From an uncultured Pedosphaera sp. (GTDB taxonomy: Bacteria > Verrucomicrobiota > Verrucomicrobiia > Limisphaerales > Pedosphaeraceae): DNA of 64,000 bases. Position numbers and translations under genes: made by a program. The notes under the pieces were generated by a model. It saw only the letters and a list, made by a program, of their open reading frames with translations. It did not search any database and was not told the origin of the DNA. Shown one piece after another: positions 49,968-59,377 of the stretch. The stretch covers positions 62,001-126,000 of the forward strand of contig CAIXFN010000090.1 in NCBI GenBank assembly GCA_903918755.1. The letters run 5' to 3'. Within the stretch, counting starts at the first letter, position 1. Each line of letters starts with the position of its first letter.

Positions 49968-50975
49968 CTAGTTCTTCGACTTTTCCTTATCCTTATCTTT
50001 GTCCCCGTCCTTCTCGTCGCTCTTGTTGGCCCCCGCCTTGATCATTTCGACCGCGTCATCCACCGCCACTTTCAAACGCACTTCCACATTGGCACCGTCT
50101 TGCTTGATCGCCAGCGCATGGGCCAGTTTCGTGGCCTGGGGGTTTTCTTTTTGCAAGGAGAGCAGGGCCAGCAGACCTTGGGCAATAATGCTGACTTGCT
50201 GCGCGGAATCCTCGGTGTCAGTGGCCACCGACAGTTTACCCGTCAGATTCGCGTCCGACGCCGCGAGGCTGAGGGACATGTGTTTCGCCTGTTTGAAGAT
50301 GGCCGCATGGGCGTCATTGCCGGGAATTTCCAACTTGTGCGCCACCGCGAAGATGATCGGCGGACCCGAATCCTTGTCCGGCTTCGGGAAATGCCCATCG
50401 TTCTTCAGGGCCGGCTGGGTGCCCGCCAGCACATCCAGGGCCGCCAGGAGATTCTTCTGCTTCTGCGCAAAGACCACCACCTTGCCGTCGTGGATGGCGG
50501 CCCAGGTTCTGGTTTCGTCCCCGTCTTTGTCCTTGGATTTGTCATTCGCCCAATTATGGAGCGCCCGCCCCTTGTTGGTAACCACCTGATGGTCACTGGC
50601 GCTTTCCGCGAGGCTGATCAACCGGGCCGCATCAAAATCCGCATAAACCAAGGCCACGCCGTCTTCCTGCGCCGAGGTGGAGCTGTAGAGGGTGATTCCG
50701 TGCAATGACTTGCGAGGATCAAAGGTGAGCATCGCATTGATGAGCACGAATTTTCCCGCAACGTCTGGCTTGTCCAACTCCGCCAGCAAAGCTTTGCCGA
50801 TGCGGGAATCCCGAAGCGCATCCGCATCCAGGTGCACCACCCAGGCCGGCTCGCTGATCACGGTCCCGGGTTGAAACGCTCCCGCCATGGCGGTGAGGGT
50901 GGTGGCGGCAAACAAACTCAACCCGGCGAGAGTGCGACCACAAAAGGTCTTCAATTTTATTTTCATTTTATTCAT
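49968..50975 (-). CDS. Secreted protein of unknown function in the ECF sigma operon
   Basis: 335 residues from ATG at 50975 (MNKMKIKLKTFCGRTLAGLS). The longer frame to 51164 overlaps the LytTR gene and is rejected. Signal ends near ATTLTAMAGA. The rest is a soluble alternating alpha/beta protein (WVVHLDADALRDSRIGKALL, ITLYSSTSAQEDGVALVYAD, FDAARLISLAESASDHQVVT, WAAIHDGKVVVFAQKQKNLL, LEIPGNDAHAAIFKQAKHMS). The C-terminus is a charged tail (KSDEKDGDKDKDKEKSKN). No recognised family. It begins the operon followed by the ECF sigma and the anti-sigma candidate. Confidence 0.75.
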   Translation of the reverse strand: MNKMKIKLKTFCGRTLAGLSLFAATTLTAMAGAFQPGTVISEPAWVVHLDADALRDSRIGKALLAELDKPDVAGKFVLINAMLTFDPRKSLHGITLYSSTSAQEDGVALVYADFDAARLISLAESASDHQVVTNKGRALHNWANDKSKDKDGDETRTWAAIHDGKVVVFAQKQKNLLAALDVLAGTQPALKNDGHFPKPDKDSGPPIIFAVAHKLEIPGNDAHAAIFKQAKHMSLSLAASDANLTGKLSVATDTEDSAQQVSIIAQGLLALLSLQKENPQATKLAHALAIKQDGANVEVRLKVAVDDAVEMIKAGANKSDEKDGDKDKDKEKSKN

Positions 50976-51082
50976 CCAGTTCTTTTCGGTTATGATTCCG
51001 GTCGCCCATCGCGCCGGCTCAACTGGGAATACGTCCGTCCAACGACTGTGGTTACAAAATAATTTATTAACCGCCATCCGAC

Positions 51083-51847
51083 TCAAAGACGCCGCATTTT
51101 TCCCTGCAATTCGCTCAGGCTGCAGGTCATGTTCAGGCGCACGCCGGATTTCAAAATGACACAAAATTCCCCTGCCGCCAATGGTTGCAGCTCCCGGATC
51201 CGGTCCAGGTTCACAATGGTGGACCGGTTGATCCGCATAAACCCGGAGTTGGCCAGGCGGGCTTCCATCTCCACCATGGTTTCGCGGACCACATGTCGCT
51301 CTTTGGCGGTGTGCAGCACCAGATAGTTTCCCGCCGCTTCAATGTGGTCGATTTCTTCCGCCGCCAAAAAGAGGATCCGGTCGGGTGATTTGACCAGGAT
51401 GCGGGGACCGCCCCCGGCATTTTGTTGCAACGTCGCCAGCAGGGCGGCCAATTGCGGATCCACCCCGCTGCGTCCGGCCCGCGTGCGCAACTGCTCCCGG
51501 GCGCGTTCCAGCGCCTTCCGAAAGCGCGCTGGTTTGAATGGCTTCAGCAGATAATCCACCGCATTCACTTCAAATGCCCGCAACGCATGTTCATCGTGCG
51601 CGGTGGTAAAGATCACCACCGGCAACTGGGCGGGAGCGAGCGCTTCCAGCACCTGGAAACCGTTCAAACGCGGCATTTGCACATCGAGAAAAACCAGATC
51701 CGGCGCCAATTGCGTGACCGTTTTCACCGCCTCCGCCCCATCGGCACATTCCCCGACCACCGTGATATCGGCCTCCGCGGCCAGGAACGATCGTAACCCC
51801 TGCCGCGCCAGCGGCTCGTCATCAACAATGAGCACCCGGATTATCAT
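51083..51847 (-). CDS. LytTR-family response regulator
   Basis: 254 residues. Receiver domain: IIRVLIVDDEPLARQGLRSF, APDLVFLDVQMPRLNGFQVL (phospho-Asp in FLDV), LPVVIFTTAHDEHALRAFEV and VDYLLKPFKPARFRKALERA. C-terminal LytTR DNA-binding domain: RILVKSPDRILFLAAEEIDH, IEAAGNYLVLHTAKERHVVR, ARLANSGFMRINRSTIVNLD and RIRELQPLAAGEFCVILKSG. It overlaps the kinase gene by 4 bp, so they form a two-component pair. Confidence 0.94.
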   Translation of the reverse strand: MIIRVLIVDDEPLARQGLRSFLAAEADITVVGECADGAEAVKTVTQLAPDLVFLDVQMPRLNGFQVLEALAPAQLPVVIFTTAHDEHALRAFEVNAVDYLLKPFKPARFRKALERAREQLRTRAGRSGVDPQLAALLATLQQNAGGGPRILVKSPDRILFLAAEEIDHIEAAGNYLVLHTAKERHVVRETMVEMEARLANSGFMRINRSTIVNLDRIRELQPLAAGEFCVILKSGVRLNMTCSLSELQGKMRRL

Positions 51848-53337
51848 GCGGCCCCGCTTGGTGCGGTCGTTGTGCCGGCGGGTCGCCAGGGGATTTCGAT
51901 GCGGGCCTCCACGCCTCCTTCCGGCCGGGCGCGCAATTCCAGATTTTGGTGCGTGCTGTAGAGCAGCTCCAGCCGCGCCCGCAGGTTGGCCAGGCCAATT
52001 CCCGCCGGATGCCCGGGGGCGCTGTTCAAGCCCACCCCATTATCCGTCACCCGGAAGCAGAGTCGCTCCCCTTCCCGCCACACCGCCAACCGGACTTCGC
52101 CCGCTTGGGGCGAAGGTTCGATCCCATGACGAATCGCATTCTCCACCAAGGGTTGCAAGAGCAAGGCTGGCACGGCGCACAACATTGCCGCGGGTTCGAC
52201 TTCCGCCGCAAAGCTCAGCCGCCCGCCCAAGCGAACCTGCTGAATTTCGACATACCGTTCCAAAAATCGCAAATCCTCCCGTAGCGGCACTTCTTGTTTG
52301 GTTGACTGGCTCAAGGCCAGCCGCAGCAGGTCACTGAAGGAAGTGAGTGTGTCCAGCGCTGCCTCCGGATCGTGCCGGATGAGCGTCGCCACCGCGTTGA
52401 GCGCATTGAACAGGAAATGCGGATGCAACTGGGAGTGCAGCGCATTCAGTTGCGCTTTGGCCAGGTGCGATTCCAATTGCAACGCCCGCTGCTCCCGTTC
52501 CCGCAATTGCCGGTAGAAATGCACCGCATGCGCGCTCCCGGCCAGCGCCCCGTAGGCCAGCAAATCAAGGAACAGGGAAAAAGGCTTGGGTGAGGTCCGC
52601 CGCTTGGCCGACCACTTGGCCTCCTGGCGGGTGATGGAGTTCGTTTGCCCGCCGGGTAATCCACTCAATTCCAACGCTTCCCGGGTGGCCATTCCGTTGC
52701 TGAGGATCAACCGGTTTTCCGTTTTGACCTCCAGTATCGTCCCGGGCGCAGATTCAATTTTTAGCAGCGGACCAAACGCCCCCAGGAATCGGTTGCTCAA
52801 CGGCTCATCCTCCGGGGAAAGCAGGTTCTGCACGTGGCTGAAGGCGCGCGTCATCGCCGGCGGCAGATTGCTCTCCCCCAGCCAGGGCGGACCTCCCGGG
52901 TGGTCTTGATGGGTCATCACCACGACGCTGATCTGCCGGGATTCCACCTGGGAGGTCAAGGCCCAGGCGGTGGCGGTGAAGAGGGTCGCCGCCAGCAGTT
53001 GAACCGGCAAACCCGTGCGCCAGCGACCCCGCTCCAGAGGGAACCGCCAGGCCACCCAAACCACATACGGCGCCAATAATATCCAGGGGTAGGCGCCGCG
53101 GAAATTGACATCCGCCAATTGAAACCAGACCCGGATCCGCTCGGCCAAGGGCAGTTGCGCGGAGTGATCAGAATCGAACCACAACGGGGAGTGCAAATCA
53201 CCTCCGGTCGGAGAGCGCACCAGCCAGACCGCCGCCAACCCGGCAAACAGCGTCCAGGCCACCAGCGCCGGAACCACCCAACGACGCGGCCGCGCCCCGG
53301 GTGCCCGGGGCGGAGTTCCGCTTGGTGTTTCGTTCAT
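51844..53337 (-). CDS. LytS/YehU-type sensor histidine kinase
   Basis: 497 residues from ATG at 53337 (an earlier ATG at 53397 is possible). Two or more hydrophobic segments near the N-terminus (WVVPALVAWTLFAGLAAVWL, PWILLAPYVVWVAWRFPLER, VQLLAATLFTATAWALTSQV), an extracellular-like domain, and membrane segment LDLLAYGALAGSAHAVHFYR. The kinase part carries the His_kinase pattern (LNALHSQLHPHFLFNALNAV, with the phospho-His in HPHFLFN) and the ATPase N-box (LLQPLVENAIRHGIEPSPQA), then DNGVGLNSAPGHPAGIGLAN. It pairs with the adjacent LytTR regulator. Ligand unknown. Confidence 0.92.
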   Translation of the reverse strand: MNETPSGTPPRAPGARPRRWVVPALVAWTLFAGLAAVWLVRSPTGGDLHSPLWFDSDHSAQLPLAERIRVWFQLADVNFRGAYPWILLAPYVVWVAWRFPLERGRWRTGLPVQLLAATLFTATAWALTSQVESRQISVVVMTHQDHPGGPPWLGESNLPPAMTRAFSHVQNLLSPEDEPLSNRFLGAFGPLLKIESAPGTILEVKTENRLILSNGMATREALELSGLPGGQTNSITRQEAKWSAKRRTSPKPFSLFLDLLAYGALAGSAHAVHFYRQLREREQRALQLESHLAKAQLNALHSQLHPHFLFNALNAVATLIRHDPEAALDTLTSFSDLLRLALSQSTKQEVPLREDLRFLERYVEIQQVRLGGRLSFAAEVEPAAMLCAVPALLLQPLVENAIRHGIEPSPQAGEVRLAVWREGERLCFRVTDNGVGLNSAPGHPAGIGLANLRARLELLYSTHQNLELRARPEGGVEARIEIPWRPAGTTTAPSGAA

Positions 53338-53484
53338 GGCCACTGGAAATTCTCTCACCGGCACAACGATCGCCGGTTTCTCCCTCTCATGCCCCATACG
53401 ACGACCGGTTGCGAGCGGCGAGTGATCAACCGGCCCGGAGTTGGGACCGGCGGCCCTGCAAGGGGGACGAACTTCCGCCCGGAC

Positions 53485-54456
53485 CTAACTATAGACGTTT
53501 TTCGGGTGCTTCGTCCGGCCTTGAATCCGGTAAACGACCAGGTCCCGCGCTTCCACCACCGCCTGCCCGAGCAACCAAATCAACGGGCCGGTAACATTTT
53601 TGGCCGCGGTCACCACCTGGCGCGAATAGGCCGGGTTTTTTTGCTCCATAAAGCGCTTGGCCTTGATGCCGGAGCGCACCGCAAACAATCCCTTCAATTT
53701 GAATTTCCGCATGGCCCCGGTCTTTTCCCCGCGAAATTTCTCGACCAACTCCATCACCACCCATTCGTCCAAAATCAACGCCTGAATGGCGGGCGCCGCC
53801 GTGTGTGTGGTATTGGCCCCATGCCAGCGGTATTGTACCAGCGGTTGATTGACTTTGATAATCCGCTCACAATGCCGTCCCCAGTCCGGCCAATACGCCA
53901 TGTCCGCCAGGATCGGCATGTCCAGCCGGAAGCGGCAGGGTGCCTTCTGGCCGGCGCTTTTCAGCAACGTTCCGCTGAACGCTTGATTCGCAATCTCCGC
54001 CTTCTGCCGGAGATAATCCGCCACCTTTTCCTCCACCACGCTGCCGTCGGGCTTCCCGGAGATGCTCAGGTGCCGGTTCTGCTCGTCGATCCGCTCATCC
54101 AGGCAATAGGCCATTCCCCGGCCCGGGCAGGAATCGAGGCTCCCCATGAGGGTCTCGTAATAGGTCGGCCGGATCAAATCGTCCGCATGCAGGATGTGCA
54201 GATACTCCGTCTCTTCCGCGAAATCGAGGGCCCGGTTGCAATTGCCGAAAAGCCCAAGGTTGCTGGCATTTCGCTGCCACTCGCAAGGGATCTTGGTGAA
54301 CGCTTTCACGATCGCCTCCGTGTTGTCCGTGGAGCAATTGTCCACCACAATCAAACGGTCCGGTCGCCGGGTTTGCGCCGCGACTGATTCCAGGGTCTGG
54401 AGAATGTATTGGTCCCCGTTATAGACGGGCACCACCGTGATGAGTTTGGACTTCAT
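53485..54456 (-). CDS. Family 2 glycosyltransferase
   Basis: 323 residues from ATG at 54456 (MKSKLITVVPVYNGDQYILQ). GT-A fold: VVPVYNGDQYILQTLESVAA, TRRPDRLIVVDNCSTDNTEA, RNASNLGLFGNCNRALDFAE and HADDLIRPTYYETLMG, with ADD at the metal-binding position. Downstream part includes GTLLKSAGQ, LADMAYWPDWGRHC and RWHGANTTH, which may contact the acceptor. Substrate not inferable; candidates are surface polysaccharide or glycoprotein sugars. No other glycan genes are adjacent. Confidence 0.9.
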   Translation of the reverse strand: MKSKLITVVPVYNGDQYILQTLESVAAQTRRPDRLIVVDNCSTDNTEAIVKAFTKIPCEWQRNASNLGLFGNCNRALDFAEETEYLHILHADDLIRPTYYETLMGSLDSCPGRGMAYCLDERIDEQNRHLSISGKPDGSVVEEKVADYLRQKAEIANQAFSGTLLKSAGQKAPCRFRLDMPILADMAYWPDWGRHCERIIKVNQPLVQYRWHGANTTHTAAPAIQALILDEWVVMELVEKFRGEKTGAMRKFKLKGLFAVRSGIKAKRFMEQKNPAYSRQVVTAAKNVTGPLIWLLGQAVVEARDLVVYRIQGRTKHPKNVYS

Positions 54457-54513
54457 GGGTTCACACCGTAATCGCTTCGAATCGGGCGCCAAAATACGGG
54501 GCCGCCCGCCGCC

Positions 54514-55275
54514 CTACAAGCCCGTAGGATGGTCGAGAAAGCTCCACGGCAAGTGGAATTTCGCCGCCAGTTCCGCCGCCAGCGCCTGCACGCCAAAAGT
54601 TTCGGTGGCATAATGCCCGCCGTAAAACACGTTCACTCCCAGTTCCTCGGCCAGCGCGTAGGTCCAATGGGGCCCCTCGCCGGTGATAAAGGTATCCACG
54701 CCCTCCGCGGCCGCCTGTCGGACTTCAGCGCCAGCCCCGCCCGTCACGACGCCAATCCGTTGGCATTTTTCGGGCCCACCGGGCAGCACCGTCGGCGCCT
54801 TGCCTCCGAGGGCCGCCTGCAATCGCCCGGCCAGATCCGTCCGCGTCACGCGCGCCCGGAATTGCCAGCCCACCATTTGCCCTTTCGCCAGGAAGAACGG
54901 CCGCCGGCCGCGCAATCCCAGCGCCTCCGCCAGGAGAATGTTGTTCCCCAGCCGCGGATGCGCATCCAACGGCAGGTGCGAGCTGTACACCGCCAGATTA
55001 TGCCGCACCAGCAGTTCCAGCAGTTCCCGTCGCTTCCCGGTCCAGGGATGCGTCGGAGACCAAAACAGGCCGTGGTGCACCACCAGCAGATCCGCCCCGG
55101 CAGCAATCGCCAATCGCACGGTGGCCAGGCTGGCATCCACCGTGGCCGCAATCCGGGTCACGCTCCCGGAATTCTCCATCTGCAGGCCATTGACCGCACC
55201 GTCGTAATCCTGAAACCCGGAGGTGCGCAGGGTCGTATCGCAATAAGCGACGATTTTGGACAATGCAACGGCCAT
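54514..55275 (-). CDS. Nif3-like dinuclear metal centre protein
   Basis: 253 residues from ATG at 55275 (MAVALSKIVAYCDTTLRTSG); a longer frame to 55344 is less likely. Family motifs: DYDGAVNGLQMENSG, AIAAGADLLVVHHGLFWSPT (metal-binding HH), YSSHLPLDAHPRLGNNILLA, GRLQAALGGKAPTVLPGGPE, GVVTGGAGAEVRQAAAEGVD, TFITGEGPHWTYALAEELGV and FYGGHYATETFGVQALAAEL. Hexameric, conserved in most bacteria; biochemical function unclear, with proposals from GTP cyclohydrolase-like to metal chaperone roles. Confidence 0.93.
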   Translation of the reverse strand: MAVALSKIVAYCDTTLRTSGFQDYDGAVNGLQMENSGSVTRIAATVDASLATVRLAIAAGADLLVVHHGLFWSPTHPWTGKRRELLELLVRHNLAVYSSHLPLDAHPRLGNNILLAEALGLRGRRPFFLAKGQMVGWQFRARVTRTDLAGRLQAALGGKAPTVLPGGPEKCQRIGVVTGGAGAEVRQAAAEGVDTFITGEGPHWTYALAEELGVNVFYGGHYATETFGVQALAAELAAKFHLPWSFLDHPTGL

Positions 55276-55408
55276 GGCCTCATCGAACCAAAGCCGGTCG
55301 GGAATGTAAAATGCGAATCCAGCCCCCGCGCTGGCGCCAAACATTTTTCATCACTCTTATTGAATTCTCCCGCCGTCCTCCTATAGTGCGCTCGTTTGAA
55401 CAACAGCC

Positions 55409-57349
55409 ATGAGCAATCCAACTGACGCGACTCAGCCTTGGGACCTTCAGATGGCCCGCAGCGTGTATAATATCCACCGCTGGGGGGCGAAGTATTTTGA
55501 CATCAATGAGGCCGGGCGCGTTGTGGCCACCCCGCAGCAGGAGGCCGGCGCTTCCGTGGACATCACCGATGTGATTGAAGAGGCCCGCGCCCGGGGCTTG
55601 AAATTCCCGGTGCTCATCCGCTTTCAGGACATTTTGCGCCATCGCGTCGAGTCCATCAATCTGGCGTTTCGCAACTCCATCACCGAATTTAACTACCAGG
55701 GCACCTACCGGGGGGTCTTCCCGATCAAGGTGAACCAATTGCGCGAAGTGGTGGAGGAGATCCTCGACGCCGGCCGCCCCTTCCAACTCGGCCTGGAAGT
55801 CGGCAGCAAACCGGAGCTCTTCGCCGGGCTGGCCCTGCAGAACCAACCCGGGGGCCTTATCATTTGTAACGGTTACAAGGATGCAGGCTTCATCAAAATG
55901 GCCATCCTCGGCCTCAAACTCGGCCGCAAAGTGATCATGGTCGTGGAGAAGCTTGAGGAACTGCGCCAGATCATCACGATTTCCAAACAGCTCAACGTCG
56001 AACCGCTCATTGGCATCCGCGTCCGCCTGTTGAGCAAGGGGGCCGGCAAATGGGCCGAAAGTGGTGGCGAAAACGCCAAATTCGGTCTCAGCACCGTCGA
56101 ACTGCTCGCCGCCGTGGAATTGCTCCGGGCGGAAAACCTGGCCCACTGCTTCAAGCTTCTCCATTTCCACATCGGCTCCCAGGTCCCGGATATTCTCACC
56201 ATCAAGAAGGCGGTCCAGGAAGCCAGCCGGTTTTACGCCAAATTATACAAGATGGGTTTTGCCATCGAATTTATGGATGTCGGCGGCGGGCTGGGGGTGG
56301 ATTATGACGGCAGCCGTTCCGCATTCGACAGTTCCACGAATTACACGCTGCAGGAATATACCAACGACATCGTTTATTACATCGCGGATGTCTGCAACGC
56401 CGAGAAGGTGCCCCATCCGGGCATTATCAGTGAAAGCGGACGGGCCATTGTGGCCCATCACAGCGTTCTGGTCGTCGAGGTGTTCGGAGCCATCGAGAAG
56501 ATTCGCGCGGTCAGTGGGATCACGTACGGCGAAACCGAACACGCCCTGGTGCGGGAACTGCTCGATATCCGCAAAAACCTGAACCGGCTCAACAAACTCG
56601 AGGCTTTCCATGACGCCCAAGAACGACGGGACGACGCCCACCAGATGTTTACGCTCGGTCTCCTGGATTTGCCGGACAAGGCCAAGATCGAAAACCTGTA
56701 TTGGGAAATCAGCCTCGAAGTCGCCCAGAGTTTCAACGGTCAGGCTTATATTCCCGAGGAAATCCGTAAACTGGAAGATTCCCTCGCCGATCAGTATCTC
56801 TGCAATTTCTCCGTCTTTCAATCGCTGCTGGATCATTGGGCCCTGGGCCAGTTGTTCCCAATCATGCCGATCAACCGGCTCAACGAACGCCCCGCCCGCG
56901 AGGCCACCCTCGTGGACATCACCTGCGATTCCGACGGCCAGATCAACAAATTCATCGATCTGCGCGACGTCCGGGACACCCTTCCGCTGCACAAACTGAA
57001 TTTCAACGCCACCGGCCAGATCGAACCCTACTACCTGGGCTTTTTTCTCATGGGCGCCTACCAGGATATCATGGGCGACCTGCACAATCTTTTTGGTCGC
57101 GTCAACGAAGTCCATGTGTTCCTCGATCCGGATGAACCCGCCGGGTATTATGTCGAGGAAATCATCGAAGGCACCACCATTGTGCAGGCACTGGCCCAGG
57201 TGCAATATGATGAGAATGAATTGAAGCGCCTGATGAAAGTCCAGATTGATGAGGCCATCAAATCCGATCGCATGAAACCGTCCGAAGCCATGCGCCTCCT
57301 CGATGATTACGAACGGGGACTGAAGGATTACACCTACCTGACGTTCTGA
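55409..57349 (+). CDS. speA: Biosynthetic arginine decarboxylase
   Basis: 646 residues. PLP enzyme of fold III that turns arginine into agmatine, first step of polyamine synthesis. Signatures: YNIHRWGAKYFDINEAGRVV, PLP lysine in YRGVFPIKVNQLREVVEEIL, LGLEVGSKPELFAGLALQNQ, ICNGYKDAGFIKMAI, FHIGSQVPDI, IEFMDVGGGLGVDYDGSRSA, ISESGRAIVAHHSVLVVEVF and DSDGQINKF. Length is typical (about 630-660). Transcribed alone, 31 bp before a membrane protein gene that may share its transcript. mtnP at 1 kb can consume methylthioadenosine from later polyamine steps. Confidence 0.96.
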   Translation: MSNPTDATQPWDLQMARSVYNIHRWGAKYFDINEAGRVVATPQQEAGASVDITDVIEEARARGLKFPVLIRFQDILRHRVESINLAFRNSITEFNYQGTYRGVFPIKVNQLREVVEEILDAGRPFQLGLEVGSKPELFAGLALQNQPGGLIICNGYKDAGFIKMAILGLKLGRKVIMVVEKLEELRQIITISKQLNVEPLIGIRVRLLSKGAGKWAESGGENAKFGLSTVELLAAVELLRAENLAHCFKLLHFHIGSQVPDILTIKKAVQEASRFYAKLYKMGFAIEFMDVGGGLGVDYDGSRSAFDSSTNYTLQEYTNDIVYYIADVCNAEKVPHPGIISESGRAIVAHHSVLVVEVFGAIEKIRAVSGITYGETEHALVRELLDIRKNLNRLNKLEAFHDAQERRDDAHQMFTLGLLDLPDKAKIENLYWEISLEVAQSFNGQAYIPEEIRKLEDSLADQYLCNFSVFQSLLDHWALGQLFPIMPINRLNERPAREATLVDITCDSDGQINKFIDLRDVRDTLPLHKLNFNATGQIEPYYLGFFLMGAYQDIMGDLHNLFGRVNEVHVFLDPDEPAGYYVEEIIEGTTIVQALAQVQYDENELKRLMKVQIDEAIKSDRMKPSEAMRLLDDYERGLKDYTYLTF

Positions 57350-57380
57350 TCGTCCGCCCCCTGCGGGGGGCGACCACCCC

Positions 57381-58079
57381 ATGCCTGAATCCGCTCCCAA
57401 GCCCGAGTTGCTACGCTCGCTGGGCCGACTTGTCCGCGGACTTTCCGCCCTGTTCTGGGGCCTGCCCTTCAGCTTGGTGGTCTGCATCCAAACCGCGCGC
57501 ACTGATACGCTGCATTCCCTGGGCGCTTTTCCTCCGCTCATCGTCACCACCTGGCTTTATGTGGGGCTCTGGCAGCTCGGCGCTTTTCACCCGCAGGAGC
57601 GCGTCTGGCAATGGGCGCTTGACCGTTGCAAGTTTCTGGCCCTCATCAATCTGGGCCTCAGTCCCTTCATTTACTGGTGGAACCAAATGCCGGATCAGCC
57701 CTTTTTTAGCACCGTCGTCACCATTCTGGCTTTTTCCGGACTCCTTTTTCTGGATCATCTCAACGTGGTGCTGGCCCGGCTCACGGCCATGCTGCCGGAC
57801 GAAGCCCTGCGGCTGGAAACCAACCATTTCACCCAGCTCAACCGTTACCTGGTGCTGCTGATTCTGTTGGCGTCGCTCCTGCTGGCGGTTTTGAACCGGC
57901 ATCCGGCCTGGCTGCCAGCCTTCCTCGAGCTGCCTTTTCTGCGGGCGGAAGGCAGCCACTGGCTTCTGGTTTTTCTCGTTCTTCTCCCCCTGGCCATGAC
58001 GATGGCCCTGATCTGGAAAATCAAGGAAATGATCCTCGAAAGCGTTTTCGGTGGCCCGCCCAACCCGGTCCACGGCTGA
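57381..58079 (+). CDS. Integral membrane protein of unknown function
   Basis: 232 residues, about six hydrophobic segments (LSALFWGLPFSLVVCIQTAR, FPPLIVTTWLYVGLWQLGAF, FLALINLGLSPFIYWWNQMP, VVTILAFSGLLFLDHLNVVL, YLVLLILLASLLLAVLNRHP, WLLVFLVLLPLAMTMALIWK). It ends KEMILESVFGGPPNPVHG. No recognised family. It follows speA by 31 bp, so possibly co-transcribed. Confidence 0.75.
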   Translation: MPESAPKPELLRSLGRLVRGLSALFWGLPFSLVVCIQTARTDTLHSLGAFPPLIVTTWLYVGLWQLGAFHPQERVWQWALDRCKFLALINLGLSPFIYWWNQMPDQPFFSTVVTILAFSGLLFLDHLNVVLARLTAMLPDEALRLETNHFTQLNRYLVLLILLASLLLAVLNRHPAWLPAFLELPFLRAEGSHWLLVFLVLLPLAMTMALIWKIKEMILESVFGGPPNPVHG

Positions 58080-58220
58080 CCACCCGCAGAACCGCGACTC
58101 AATTAAGCCGTTCGGCCGTTCGAAAGCAAAACATCTGCTTTTTCATCCATGCGATGACACCGCAAGTTTCCGAGCTGGAGATGGCGGAACATTCCCTTCC
58201 CAGCCATGGCAAAGGTGGGC

Positions 58221-59084
58221 TCACTGCCCCGCGGAAAACTTGCGCCAGGCCGCCATGGAACGCCGCAGATTCTCCTCGGCGCTTCCGCCAACACCATACT
58301 GTTGCAGTCCCACCGGCCCGGCATAACCCAACCGCCGCAACCCGGCCACAACTCCGGCCACATCATAATTTCCCTGATCCAGCGGCTTGATCAGTTGTCC
58401 CCAGTTTCGGCCGCCCTGGTCAGCACCGTTGATGGTCACTACGAACAAAAAGGGCAGGGCAGTCTGCAGTTTGGTGTCCAGGTTCTGACCATCCACCATC
58501 AGCCAATGGCACAGGTTAAAAGTGGCGCCGACGTTCGGACGGTCCACCGCCCCCGCCAATCGCACCGCATCCTCCACCCGTTCGACCCAGGTACCGGTAT
58601 GCGGATAGAGCGCGATCCGCATACGGCTCCCCGCCGCTCCGGCCGCCAATTCCCGCAATACCACAACCGCATTCGCATCCCCGGTCGGATCCGAAGGCTT
58701 GATTTTGGAATTTTGCACGGTCAGCCACAGTATTGTGTCATGGTCGCGCAGGAGTCGGATGGCCTCCACCAGCAACGGCGGCAAATTTGTGCTCCCACTG
58801 CTGAGGTCCAGCGCAGCGTATAAGGTGGTCAGCTTAATCCCCTGTCGTTCCGCTAGAGAAAGCTGTGCACGCAGTTCGGATGCGCTCTGGAGCGTTCCGC
58901 CAAAGCCATCGTACCCCAGACGCTTCACCAATTGGAATTGCGATTCCAGGCTGCTATGCGCGGCATCCCGGGTGCCGGTATCCATGGCGAAGAATGCATT
59001 TGTGAGCGGGGCGGCGGCGAGGGCAACGAGGCTCAACCCATACCCCAGAAAAACCAGGCACATTTGCTTGAGGGTGGCATGCAT
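58221..59084 (-). CDS. Exported TIM-barrel protein (xylose isomerase-like/AP endonuclease 2 family)
   Basis: 287 residues from ATG at 59084 (MHATLKQMCLVFLGYGLSLV, a likely signal or lipoprotein-type start). Barrel motifs: FQLVKRLGYDGFGGTLQSAS, LRAQLSLAERQGIKLTTLYA, LLRDHDTILWLTVQNSKIKP, RMRIALYPHTGTWVERVEDA, NVGATFNLCHWLMVDGQNLD and VVTINGADQGGRNWGQLIKP LDQG. The family (sugar phosphate isomerase/epimerase) often acts in carbohydrate catabolism. An exported form next to glucan-binding genes fits a role in that locus. It shares a regulatory gap with the gene at 59378. Confidence 0.8.
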   Translation of the reverse strand: MHATLKQMCLVFLGYGLSLVALAAAPLTNAFFAMDTGTRDAAHSSLESQFQLVKRLGYDGFGGTLQSASELRAQLSLAERQGIKLTTLYAALDLSSGSTNLPPLLVEAIRLLRDHDTILWLTVQNSKIKPSDPTGDANAVVVLRELAAGAAGSRMRIALYPHTGTWVERVEDAVRLAGAVDRPNVGATFNLCHWLMVDGQNLDTKLQTALPFLFVVTINGADQGGRNWGQLIKPLDQGNYDVAGVVAGLRRLGYAGPVGLQQYGVGGSAEENLRRSMAAWRKFSAGQ

Positions 59085-59225
59085 ATTTAAGTTATTTACC
59101 CCCTCCGAAACCAGGTTGTCCAGTAATCGCGAAATCCTCCTGGCGACCCTATCTCCCGATTTCAGTGGAAACCAGGCTACAGTTGCTGACTGGCGATCCC
59201 TCGCCGATGCGAATCTTACCCAGAG

Positions 59226-59246
59226 GGAGTACAACATATGTACTCC
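59226..59246. promoter_or_regulatory. Perfect 7-bp dyad in the divergent intergenic region
   Basis: GGAGTAC-AACATAT-GTACTCC, both arms perfect. It lies between the TIM-barrel gene (minus) and the glucan-binding gene (plus), so it could regulate both. It looks like a binding site for a dimeric regulator. Confidence 0.6.
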
Positions 59247-59251
59247 AAACG

Positions 59252-59300
59252 ATTACACAATTGTAAATAATATGTTGACAGCAACAGGACATTGTGTAAT
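59252..59300. promoter_or_regulatory. 10-bp inverted repeat and possible promoter of the glucan-binding gene
   Basis: ATTACACAAT (59252-59261) and ATTGTGTAAT (59291-59300) are exact reverse complements 29 nt apart. TTGACA at 59275-59280 lies between them, with a weak -10 candidate (TAATAC) 16 nt later. The block is AT-rich in otherwise GC-rich DNA. Confidence 0.5.
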
Positions 59301-59377
59301 ACATATCAACATCAGCCATGCAACTTTTTTGCAAATTAACCCCGTCCAGGCACGGCAACAGCAGTCTGTACTCTCGT

